Source: JBJEQG01 sp051881635
GTDB taxonomy: Bacteria > Bacillota > Clostridia > Oscillospirales > Acutalibacteraceae
DNA length: 5,330 bases
Direction: 5' to 3'
Assembly (NCBI GenBank): GCA_051881635.1
Contig: JBJEQG010000033.1
Location: 1-5,330, forward strand
The notes beneath the pieces are model-generated. The model was not told the DNA's origin. It ran no database searches and saw only the letters and a list, made by a program, of their open reading frames with translations. Below are positions 1 through 5,162 of the stretch, in pieces. Each line of letters opens with the position of its first letter. Positions within the stretch are counted from its first letter, which is position 1. Made by a program: the position numbers and the translations under genes.

Positions 1-150
1 AGGTAGGCAAAAACAAACAGCCGCTTTAGCGGCTGCCTGTGAAAAATATGCGGTTACCAAACTTTTCAGTGTGCCTTTAGGCACTTGTCAGTAATATGCC
101 TTGAAGGGCCAGTGCAAACCACCAGTTTAACTGGTGGTTTTGATTTAAAG
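1..150 (+). mobile_element. Probable right end of an IS200/IS605-type element (non-coding, structured)
   Basis: The stretch carries three short perfect hairpins in a row: arms 18-24/29-35 with loop TTTA, arms 71-75/80-84 with loop TTTA, and arms 116-125/131-140 around TTTAA. Serial small hairpins with T-rich loops downstream of a transposase, closing with a longer hairpin near the tip, are typical of the ends of single-strand transposing IS200/IS605 elements in gut Clostridia; this is from memory of the family, not from a search. The first bases could read Arg-stop (AGG TAG at 1-6), which would fit the last codon of a plus-strand tnpA lying off the left edge, but six bases cannot prove it. 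The exact tip is not determined; somewhere between 141 and 160 is likely. Alternatives are a structured RNA or an intergenic repeat family without a transposase. Confidence 0.45.
116..140. terminator. Strong inverted repeat, possible bidirectional terminator
   Basis: Ten-base arms (AAACCACCAG at 116-125, CTGGTGGTTT at 131-140) enclose TTTAA, giving a very stable stem. On the minus strand it lies 24 nt beyond the stop codon of the small membrane protein and is the only hairpin able to end that operon, although its T run is short (TTT, then G). On the plus strand it is followed by TGATTT. It is probably the subterminal hairpin of the insertion element, used secondarily as a terminator. Confidence 0.5.
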
Positions 151-163
151 TTATCGAACAGGT

Positions 164-349
164 CTATTGATTTTCAGAGTTGTCTGTATTGGAAAATTTA
201 TTTGGAAGCTCCTCACAGCTTTGATCTTTTCCTTTAATATCTTTATATGCCTCTTTTATTCCGTTTTTGACTGCCCACTTAACAACAAAATATAAAGCAA
301 TCAAAATAATAATTGTTGTTCCACTGCTGATACCTAATTCTTCCAACAT
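164..349 (-). CDS. Small single-span membrane protein, DUF6019-like
   Basis: This is a 61-residue protein. A short N-terminus is followed by one membrane helix at about residues 9-27 (rich in Ile, Leu, Val and Phe), then a basic amphipathic stretch around residues 28-41 (KNGIKEAYKDIKG) and a polar, acidic, Asn/Ser-rich tail. The positively charged flank after the helix suggests that the C-terminus is cytoplasmic. The layout and the phrase WAVKNGIKEAYKDI resemble the small Firmicutes proteins filed as DUF6019, recalled rather than searched; no biochemical role is known to me. An in-frame ATG two codons upstream (355) has only 2 nt to the GAGGAG ribosome site, whereas the ATG at 349 has 8 nt, so the shorter form is preferred. 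The gene starts 18 nt after the stop of the membrane-anchored XRE regulator and is almost certainly co-transcribed with it, suggesting a partner or effector of that regulator. The insertion-element end begins about 14 bp past its stop codon. Confidence 0.8.
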   Translation of the reverse strand: MLEELGISSGTTIIILIALYFVVKWAVKNGIKEAYKDIKGKDQSCEELPNKFSNTDNSENQ

Positions 350-357
350 GAACATTT

Positions 358-363
358 CTCCTC
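358..363 (-). promoter_or_regulatory. Ribosome binding site deciding the start of the small membrane protein
   Basis: GAGGAG on the minus strand lies 8 nt before the ATG at 349 and only 2 nt before the ATG at 355, so the downstream ATG is the likelier start. The site falls in the 18-nt gap after the regulator's TAA (368-370), which favours coupled translation. Confidence 0.7.
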
Positions 364-367
364 TTAA

Positions 368-943
368 TTAAGATAAAAGCCAATCGAGCAATAGACACAC
401 CAATGCAGTAACAGCTCCACTTCCAAGTGCTAACAAAAAATACTGATAAGGGCGTTTGCCGGCCTCAACCTTCTGTTCAATTTCATCTAGTTTTTTTCCT
501 TCCATAAATGCAATAATTTCTTTGTAGGTATGAATATTATTCGCTTTTTTGAATTTCTCAGTTTTCAAGGCAAAAAACAATGCACAACTAAAAAGTAATA
601 ATTCCGGAATGATTGCAAACAAACCAAACCATTTAAAAAACGGAACTGCAAAAACAATGGTTGCTACCAAACAAATAGCGTAAATGACCGTATAACGGTT
701 CAGTTTCATAATTTCAGCTTCATTGACTTCTCTTTTCATTGTTTCTATATCTCCTTTAATAAGTTGGTCGAGAGATACATTGAATAATGAACTGAGAAGT
801 AGCAAACTGTGAATATCGGGATAGTTTTTTCCATTCTCCCAATTTGAAATTGTCTGTCTGGTTACATAGATTTTTTCTGCTAATTCCTCTTGGGATAGGT
901 TCATATCTGTTCGATATTTTTTAATCTGTACATTCAGTTTCAT
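368..943 (-). CDS. Membrane-anchored XRE-family transcriptional regulator
   Basis: This is a 191-residue protein. Residues about 3-61 form a classic Cro/CI-type helix-turn-helix: LSQEELAEKI is the first helix of the turn, and TRQTISNWENGKNYPD is the recognition helix with its following loop. The rest is membrane-associated, with hydrophobic helices at about 84-102, 106-126 and 172-190 and a charged cytoplasmic stretch between the second and third (about 127-170). The DNA-binding domain would sit on the cytoplasmic face, giving a one-component regulator tethered to the membrane. Known proteins of this build often control neighbouring small membrane or transporter genes; here the obvious neighbour is the DUF6019-like gene 18 nt downstream. 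The start at 943 is chosen because AGGAGG lies 8 nt upstream and because the domain normally begins a few residues before the first helix. An in-frame ATG at 1000 would add 19 residues unlike the family. Autoregulation is likely but unproven. Confidence 0.88.
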   Translation of the reverse strand: MKLNVQIKKYRTDMNLSQEELAEKIYVTRQTISNWENGKNYPDIHSLLLLSSLFNVSLDQLIKGDIETMKREVNEAEIMKLNRYTVIYAICLVATIVFAVPFFKWFGLFAIIPELLLFSCALFFALKTEKFKKANNIHTYKEIIAFMEGKKLDEIEQKVEAGKRPYQYFLLALGSGAVTALVCLLLDWLLS

Positions 944-951
944 AGAATTTT

Positions 952-957
952 CCTCCT
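952..957 (-). promoter_or_regulatory. Ribosome binding site deciding the start of the XRE regulator
   Basis: AGGAGG on the minus strand lies 8 nt upstream of the ATG at 943. A weaker site, AAAGGA (1005-1010), precedes the alternative in-frame ATG at 1000. The strong site and the position of the helix-turn-helix domain both favour 943. Confidence 0.75.
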
Positions 958-960
958 TTG

Positions 961-1003
961 AAAATGATTTGCTCTTTCGACCTACATAGAGAATAATCAT
1001 TTT
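961..1003 (-). promoter_or_regulatory. Stem-loop in the regulator's mRNA leader
   Basis: Perfect 9-base arms at 961-969 and 995-1003 (AAAATGATT / AATCATTTT) are followed inward by a 4-bp second stem (972-975 with 988-991), leaving a 12-nt loop. The lower stem covers the alternative ATG at 998-1000 and ends 3 nt before the AGGAGG site. It could hide the upstream start or tune ribosome loading. There is no T run, so it is not an intrinsic terminator. Confidence 0.4.
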
Positions 1004-1026
1004 TTCCTTTTTTGTCTATCAAACTT

Positions 1027-1055
1027 GTTTTACTTTTCTGAAATTACAGTGTCAA
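1027..1055 (-). promoter_or_regulatory. Candidate sigma-A promoter for the XRE regulator operon
   Basis: A perfect -35 box TTGACA (minus strand, 1050-1055) stands 17 bp from a weaker -10, TAAAAC (1027-1032). Transcription would begin near 1020 and leave a leader of about 77 nt. A second, poorer pair (TAGACA 1013-1018, TATTCT 990-995) also has 17-bp spacing. A short inverted repeat, CAAAA-GTG-TTTTG at 1053-1065, overlaps the -35 box and could be an operator. Confidence 0.45.
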
Positions 1056-1221
1056 AAGTGTTTTGCAAGACTGAAATTCCTGTAAATCCGCACTATATTT
1101 TTCTACAGGAAAATAAACATCTCGGAAATTACCAAGCCGTTGCAATCATGGTTTCATTGGCAAGAGAAAATACAAGTACATCTGATAACAACACACAATA
1201 TGGGCTGTATTTCCCTTGTCT
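1056..1221. other. Intergenic stretch without a supported gene
   Basis: This lies between the regulator promoter and the terminator of the next gene upstream. A plus-strand frame here opens only from TTG at 1025, has no ribosome site and matches nothing I recognise. An 8-base direct repeat, CTGAAATT, occurs at 1038-1045 and 1071-1078, 33 bp apart. Nothing else is visible. Confidence 0.5.
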
Positions 1222-1265
1222 AAAATAAAAACGGAATACAAGCCATTACGGACGGCTTGTATTCC
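1222..1265 (-). terminator. Rho-independent terminator of the six-helix zinc-ribbon gene
   Basis: Twelve-base perfect arms (GGAATACAAGCC at 1233-1244, GGCTTGTATTCC at 1254-1265) enclose a 9-nt loop. On the minus strand they are followed by a T-rich tail (GTTTTTATTTT, 1222-1232). It begins 11 nt beyond the stop codon at 1276 and should insulate this gene from the regulator operon. Confidence 0.92.
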
Positions 1266-1275
1266 AATATTCATT

Positions 1276-2334
1276 TTATTCGCTCTTATGCATAATATAG
1301 CCGCATTTTGGACAAACATCTTCTCCATGCAATATGCTGTTACACACGGGACAGGTGCCACTGATATGTGCGTCCGTTTGGGTATCGGTTTCAACTTTTT
1401 CTGAAACATAAAAATCAAAGTTTTCAAATCCGGCGTCCATTTCGTAAGGCGTTTCGTCAGATGAAAAGGTTTCCTCCTGAGCAATTCCCTCCGTACGGTC
1501 GGCAAAGGTGTCGTAATATTCAATGTCTTTATCTTCATGCAGTTCGGCAATATAACTGTCGTATTGCGTTGCAAGTGATTTATTGCACAGCTTAAAATAT
1601 TTCATGGTATTAAATATAATTGCAACATTAAACGCAAACATTGAAAACAGAAACAAAACAAAAATCCAATCCTGTTCAATAAGCATAAGTATTGCGTTCA
1701 CAAGGATAACGATACAATCAATAATAGCTGTTATATTTAAAAAAGCCGTACCGTTGACATAAATTTTATCCGTTTTCAGTGTTTTTTCTACGGAAAGTAT
1801 CCAGCGTGTCAGCCCGATACAGAAAAGAAAGCTTGCGGCAAAAAGAATGAGAAGTGTAAAGAATTTGACATTCCAGGGTAAAAAGGTTTCCAGATTATTG
1901 GGAGAAAAAAGTTTTGAAAGATTACCACTGAACTCACCGCTTTTATCAAAGGAGATTTCCATAAATATCCACTGTACCAATGATAGGAAAATGATTGCGG
2001 AAACAATCAAAAGTGCCTGCAAAAAGGTAAAATATGCGAATATCTTTTTATTGGATATATCGTAAGAAAAGGAAATCTTATACAGCTTATGCATGATTAA
2101 AAATGCTATAAAATCAGCGATAACGATAAGTGCAATAAAGATAATTCCGGGAAGAACGGAAGAAATATCGCTTTTATCAAAGCGGAAAAGTATATTGACG
2201 GTTTTCGATTGTATCAGTGTAAAAACTAAAAACAACGGGGTTAATATAAAAAACAGAGGAAGTGAAAAAAAGACCTTTGAGGACAGGAAGTCCAGGACCG
2301 TTTTTGTTCCCTGTTCATTTGCAATTTGTTTCAT
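1276..2334 (-). CDS. Six-helix membrane protein with acidic tail and C-terminal zinc ribbon
   Basis: This is a 352-residue protein of unknown function. Hydrophobic helices can be read at about 21-42, 60-82, 99-124, 158-180, 198-220 and 222-244, with a larger polar loop at 125-157 that is probably extracellular. A soluble tail follows, strongly acidic from about 264 to 326, and ends in a zinc ribbon with Cys328, Cys331, Cys341 and Cys344 (CPVC-x9-CPKC). An even helix number puts the tail in the cytoplasm. Zinc ribbons of this sort usually mediate protein or nucleic-acid contacts, but no partner is evident. AGGAG lies 8 nt before the ATG at 2334, so the start is well supported. The layout repeats that of the two genes upstream, though this tail is acidic rather than Gln/Asn/Pro-rich and lacks the [EQ]PVNL motif. 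It has its own terminator. Its promoter is unclear because a terminator-like hairpin sits directly before the ribosome site. Confidence 0.85.
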   Translation of the reverse strand: MKQIANEQGTKTVLDFLSSKVFFSLPLFFILTPLFLVFTLIQSKTVNILFRFDKSDISSVLPGIIFIALIVIADFIAFLIMHKLYKISFSYDISNKKIFAYFTFLQALLIVSAIIFLSLVQWIFMEISFDKSGEFSGNLSKLFSPNNLETFLPWNVKFFTLLILFAASFLFCIGLTRWILSVEKTLKTDKIYVNGTAFLNITAIIDCIVILVNAILMLIEQDWIFVLFLFSMFAFNVAIIFNTMKYFKLCNKSLATQYDSYIAELHEDKDIEYYDTFADRTEGIAQEETFSSDETPYEMDAGFENFDFYVSEKVETDTQTDAHISGTCPVCNSILHGEDVCPKCGYIMHKSE

Positions 2335-2351
2335 GAATTTTTCTCCTTTTT

Positions 2352-2385
2352 AAAAATCCCCCCATTAAATGAGGGGGGGATTTTT
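2352..2385 (-). terminator. Terminator-like hairpin between two six-helix genes, touching the downstream ribosome site
   Basis: Arms AAAAATCCCCCC (2352-2363) and GGGGGGATTTTT (2374-2385) give a GC-rich stem, with CAT/ATG extending it inward past one bulged base. On the minus strand TTTTT follows the stem G run, so it has the form of an intrinsic terminator for the repeat-tailed gene ending at 2434. It ends only 4 nt before the AGGAG site of the next gene (2343-2347), so no promoter fits between them. It must either be read through or act as a leader attenuator. Confidence 0.8.
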
Positions 2386-2400
2386 GTATTAGTTCCAATT

Positions 2401-2426
2401 ATTATATGGGGAAATTATGGGGAAAT
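2401..2426 (-). promoter_or_regulatory. Consensus -10 box fused to an 11-bp perfect tandem repeat
   Basis: On the minus strand a perfect TATAAT occupies 2401-2406. Directly upstream, the 11-mer TATGGGGAAAT (plus-strand reading) occurs twice with no gap, at 2405-2415 and 2416-2426, and its first bases overlap the -10 box. The -35 region is poor (TTTATT at 2424-2429, 17-bp spacing), as expected of a promoter that needs an activator or is blocked by a repressor on the repeats. It would drive the 1276-2334 gene, with a leader of about 60 nt that includes the hairpin at 2352-2385. Confidence 0.45.
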
Positions 2427-2433
2427 AAAACGA

Positions 2434-3747
2434 TTAGAGTTTGTTTCCGCAATTCGGGCAGAATAATGATTTCCCGACAAGGGTATGTTTACAGGACGGA
2501 CAAACAATAGCTTGTTCATTTGAAGATACAGGTTTCACTAAATTAACGGGTTGTTCCGTAACGGCATTTGAAACCACAGGCGTGCCNNNNNNNNNNNNNN
2601 NNNNNNNNNNNNNNNNNNNNNNNNNNNNNNNNNNNNNNNNNNNNNNNNNNNNNNNNNNNNNNNNNNNNNNNNNNNNNNNNNNNNNNTTTTGGTTAGCAGT
2701 CGGCTGTTTGGGCTGAGCATAATAATTTTGGTTAGCAGTCGGCTGTTGAGGTTGAGCATAATAATTTTGATTAGCAGTCGGCTGTTGAGGTTGAGCGTAA
2801 TAATTTTGGTTAGCGGTTGGCTGTTGAGGATAGGTATTCGGATTTGTCGAGTTATAATATGTATTCGTATTGTTTATGGGAGGAATAAATCCGCCGTTAT
2901 TGAAAATGAAAATATTTCTCAAATGTCCCGTAATAAACACAGCCAAAGTAATATATATAGCGGTGTATAATGCAACATTCAGCCATGCAAAGAACTGTTG
3001 GGCGATAGCACCAATGGAAAGCAAGGCACAAAGTCCGACTAAACAAGCCATAATGATTGAGCTTACACGGGTAAGTTTCCAGCCTTTTGTATAGAGAACA
3101 TTATCTCTGATACTTCTTTTTGCGGAATATGCGGATAAAGTCATGCCGATACAGAAAAGCAATACGACAATATACACTGCAATTACAAGCATAAAACCAA
3201 CGGTCAGACCTGTCTGTGCGGCAGAGGCTGCGGCGTTATATCCGTAATAGCCGTAATTGGAGTATTTTGAAACTGCATTTATGGCATTGAAAAATACAAT
3301 AATCAAATAGATAATAATAATGGAGGAAATAACGGTATTGATAATACCGGAAACAAAAAGAACAGTCAGACCGCCTTTGGGATTTGATGTTTCGGACGGG
3401 TTTTTAGACTTGATGAAAGATACCAACAGACCGATGAACGGTAATGAATAAAGGGCAATCATAAGAATACTGATGATTGTAAATGTTCCACGAATTTGGT
3501 TTGCAAGTTGGTAATAGTAACTTGAACTATGAGATGAGGTGTTAAATGAGTTGAGCAGAGAGCCGATTTGAGAAACTACATAATCAAGATTGGACAATGC
3601 GGAAATAAAAGAAATAATGGTGATAAGGAGTACAGCACCGTAAAGGATTATCAAGGTCATTGCGGAATTTGAGGAGAATGACCTTTTAACGGTGTTCAAG
3701 CCCTTTTGGGATAAAGGGTTGTTTTGATACATGGCGTCGCTGAACAT
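2434..3747 (-). CDS. Six-helix membrane protein with 13-residue repeat tail and zinc ribbon (interrupted by assembly gap)
   Basis: Nominally 437 codons, but 34 are unknown because of the N run, so the true length is uncertain. Hydrophobic helices are seen at about 29-52, 87-111, 127-153, 181-206, 228-248 and 253-273. A Tyr/Gly/Ala-rich loop (161-180) lies between the third and fourth. From about 284 the tail is Asn/Thr/Tyr/Pro-rich and then turns into tandem 13-residue units, QPTANQNYYAQP[QK]. After the gap come a QPVNL motif (399-403) and a zinc ribbon with Cys416, Cys419, Cys430 and Cys433 (CPSC-x10-CPNC). The tail should be cytoplasmic. No function is recognised; the build suggests a membrane protein with a flexible spacer presenting a binding module. 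GAGG lies 7 nt before the ATG at 3747, with a good promoter upstream. The two sides of the gap share a frame only if the missing length is 1 mod 3, like the placeholder; the tail composition suggests they belong together. Confidence 0.85.
   Translation of the reverse strand: MFSDAMYQNNPLSQKGLNTVKRSFSSNSAMTLIILYGAVLLITIISFISALSNLDYVVSQIGSLLNSFNTSSHSSSYYYQLANQIRGTFTIISILMIALYSLPFIGLLVSFIKSKNPSETSNPKGGLTVLFVSGIINTVISSIIIIYLIIVFFNAINAVSKYSNYGYYGYNAAASAAQTGLTVGFMLVIAVYIVVLLFCIGMTLSAYSAKRSIRDNVLYTKGWKLTRVSSIIMACLVGLCALLSIGAIAQQFFAWLNVALYTAIYITLAVFITGHLRNIFIFNNGGFIPPINNTNTYYNSTNPNTYPQQPTANQNYYAQPQQPTANQNYYAQPQQPTANQNYYAQPKQPTANQXXXXXXXXXXXXXXXXXXXXXXXXXXXXXXXXXXGTPVVSNAVTEQPVNLVKPVSSNEQAIVCPSCKHTLVGKSLFCPNCGNKL
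2587..2686. other. Assembly gap of exactly 100 N inside a coding repeat
   Basis: One hundred consecutive N is the usual placeholder for a gap of unknown size. It begins at the edge of the 39-bp repeat array, so collapse of further repeat copies is the likely cause. The number of units and the true tail length cannot be read here. Confidence 0.95.
2687..2830 (-). repeat. In-frame 39-bp tandem repeats encoding a 13-residue unit
   Basis: Full units lie at 2687-2725, 2726-2764 and 2765-2803, with a 27-bp partial unit at 2804-2830 that marks the array's 5' coding end. Each encodes QPTANQNYYAQP followed by Gln or Lys. The units differ by only a few bases (Lys instead of Gln nearest the gap, some silent changes), so expansion is recent. 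The array runs into the N gap, so the copy number is a minimum. The period of 39 is a multiple of 3, so slippage changes tail length without shifting frame. Confidence 0.95.
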
Positions 3748-3796
3748 AAGAAAACCTCACTTTTCTATAAAATAATGGAAATTGTACTTTAAGGTC

Positions 3797-3825
3797 ATTC
3801 TATCATGTTTTATTTACAAAATCAA
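3797..3825 (-). promoter_or_regulatory. Sigma-A promoter of the repeat-tailed membrane protein
   Basis: TTGATT (3820-3825) and TAGAAT (3797-3802) are 17 bp apart, and TG one base before the -10 makes an extended -10 element. Transcription would begin near 3790 and give a leader of about 43 nt before the ATG at 3747. Confidence 0.7.
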
Positions 3826-3866
3826 TAATGAACCGCATTGTTATAAGAAAAATCGGAATTTTCGGA

Positions 3867-3903
3867 CAAAAAAACTGACACCGTTTTTGGAACGATGTCA
3901 GTT
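3867..3903 (-). terminator. Rho-independent terminator of the first six-helix gene
   Basis: Arms AACTGACA (3873-3880) and TGTCAGTT (3896-3903) continue, after one C/A mismatch, with CGTT/AACG around a TTTGG loop. On the minus strand a run of seven T (3868-3874, overlapping the stem) follows. It lies about 54 nt past the stop at 3957 and separates this gene from the next promoter. Confidence 0.88.
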
Positions 3904-3956
3904 AAAATCATTTAAATTCCAATATGGATAGATTTGATTTACTGTTGGGAGAAATA

Positions 3957-5090
3957 TTATTCCTCCGTTTTCTCATGTTCAGTCGTTTCTTTTGTGAGAT
4001 TAACAGGTTCGTTTGTTTCAGCCGTAGAATATTGATTGTATGGCTGAGAAATAAATTGTTGGTTGGGATTTTGAGGGGCTTGGGGGAATTTTTGTGCGGG
4101 CATTGGAGCGGGGGTATAAGCCTGATAGCCGTAACGGTTAATCGGTTGATATTCGGACGGTTGCGGCATGGGGCGTCTGTTTTGCTCCTGTGGTGCAACA
4201 TTTGTTGCATATTGTGCGATATAGGGGTTATTTCTGTAATGGAATACTTTATGGAGTGTGTCATTATAACGGCTGACGATAACGGCTGATGAAATCAGCA
4301 TAACGGTTGTTGACGCACTGATTAAGGTTGAAAGCATAAGTACGATTAACAGAGTGGGGTTAAGTTGATGAGAGTTACCCATTAAATATGAAGGCATTAA
4401 AAAGAGGGAAAGATTGGACATAAAATCGCAAGTGCATAAAAACGCACCGGAGATTAAAGCAATCATGGAAACAACAGTACCGGCATTTGATACATTTGTA
4501 AGGGAAACGGTGTTTTTGATGGAAACGGTCAAACGGAGCAATCCGATAGCGGTCATGATTGCCGCCGCCGCAAAGAGAACATAGGGAACAAAAAGTGTTA
4601 TTGCGGAATTACGGGGTTGCAGAATATTCGGGCTGTCCTCAGCCAATAATGTATTTTGGTATGAGATAACGGAGAGGGACGCAAAAGCGGTAATCGTAAT
4701 AATTACGGCTAATATAATGAAAAAGACAAGGGAAACAATCAATGGCACGAAACTCTGGGGAGTCGGCGAGGACGATGTTCTTTTTGCATCGCCGTAAATT
4801 CTGAACATGGAGAGAGCGAGCATACCAAAGAAAAGCACAGCCAAAAGTCCCGTAATAAGGTTGACAAACGGAACACTGCCACTGCCAAAGAAATAATAGA
4901 GGGATTGGAGTATATCGTCCTGGGTTGCGGTCACAGCCGTAATAATCGTTTTACAGAGGAGAAAGAAAGCCGTTGCAACAGAAGATATACCAAAAACGAG
5001 GAATACGCCTTTTGAGAAAAGGTTATACAGACCATAGCGGAGCTGAGTGGGGCTTTCCTGCGAGGGGTTAGGGTTGAAGTTGTTGTTCAT
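3957..5090 (-). CDS. Six-helix membrane protein with Pro/Gln/Asn-rich C-terminal tail
   Basis: This is a 377-residue protein of unknown function. A short Asn/Pro-rich N-terminus is followed by hydrophobic helices at about 28-52, 74-97, 115-140, 162-187, 205-225 and 246-272. A soluble tail from about 274 to 377 is Pro, Gln, Asn and Tyr rich, carries the motif EPVNL (361-365) and ends in a Thr/Glu/Lys-rich stretch. There is no zinc ribbon, unlike the next two genes. With six helices and a basic segment after the last one, the tail should be cytoplasmic. The helix count, the tail type and the nine-residue match TNEPVNLTK against TEQPVNLVK in the next gene argue that the two are related. AGGAGG lies 7 nt before the ATG at 5090, so the start is firm. 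A promoter at 5134-5162 and a terminator at 3867-3903 frame it as a single-gene unit. No enzyme motif or transporter signature is visible. Confidence 0.85.
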   Translation of the reverse strand: MNNNFNPNPSQESPTQLRYGLYNLFSKGVFLVFGISSVATAFFLLCKTIITAVTATQDDILQSLYYFFGSGSVPFVNLITGLLAVLFFGMLALSMFRIYGDAKRTSSSPTPQSFVPLIVSLVFFIILAVIITITAFASLSVISYQNTLLAEDSPNILQPRNSAITLFVPYVLFAAAAIMTAIGLLRLTVSIKNTVSLTNVSNAGTVVSMIALISGAFLCTCDFMSNLSLFLMPSYLMGNSHQLNPTLLIVLMLSTLISASTTVMLISSAVIVSRYNDTLHKVFHYRNNPYIAQYATNVAPQEQNRRPMPQPSEYQPINRYGYQAYTPAPMPAQKFPQAPQNPNQQFISQPYNQYSTAETNEPVNLTKETTEHEKTEE

Positions 5091-5133
5091 AAAAAGTCCT
5101 CCTTATTTAAGATTTTGGTTCATATTATGGTAT

Positions 5134-5162
5134 ATTGTACAACATGGAAACAAAAAATACAA
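5134..5162 (-). promoter_or_regulatory. Candidate promoter of the Pro/Gln-tailed membrane protein
   Basis: TACAAT (5134-5139) has five of six consensus -10 bases, and TTGTAT (5157-5162) is a weak -35 at 17-bp spacing. Transcription would begin near 5127, giving a leader of about 37 nt that ends in AGGAGG (5098-5103). The spacer contains TTTCCAT, a motif repeated near other promoters in the window. Confidence 0.5.

Noticed and set aside
1025..1228. Plus-strand 67-codon open frame in the regulator/terminator spacer
   Set aside because: It starts from TTG, has no ribosome site, overlaps the candidate promoter region and looks unlike any protein family I recognise.
2687..2830. Possible CRISPR-like array from the regular 39-bp repeats
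   Set aside because: The units are contiguous without unique spacers and translate in frame to a 13-residue protein repeat, so they are a coding tandem repeat.
2689..2970. Plus-strand frame with Ser/Arg/Leu/Ile repeats
   Set aside because: It is the antisense shadow of the 39-bp repeat array; its periodic sequence is inherited from the real gene.
3908..4289. Open frames of about 120 codons on both strands over the Pro/Gln-rich tail coding region
   Set aside because: They overlap the 3957-5090 gene in other frames, have no ribosome sites, and are explained by the biased codons of the low-complexity tail.
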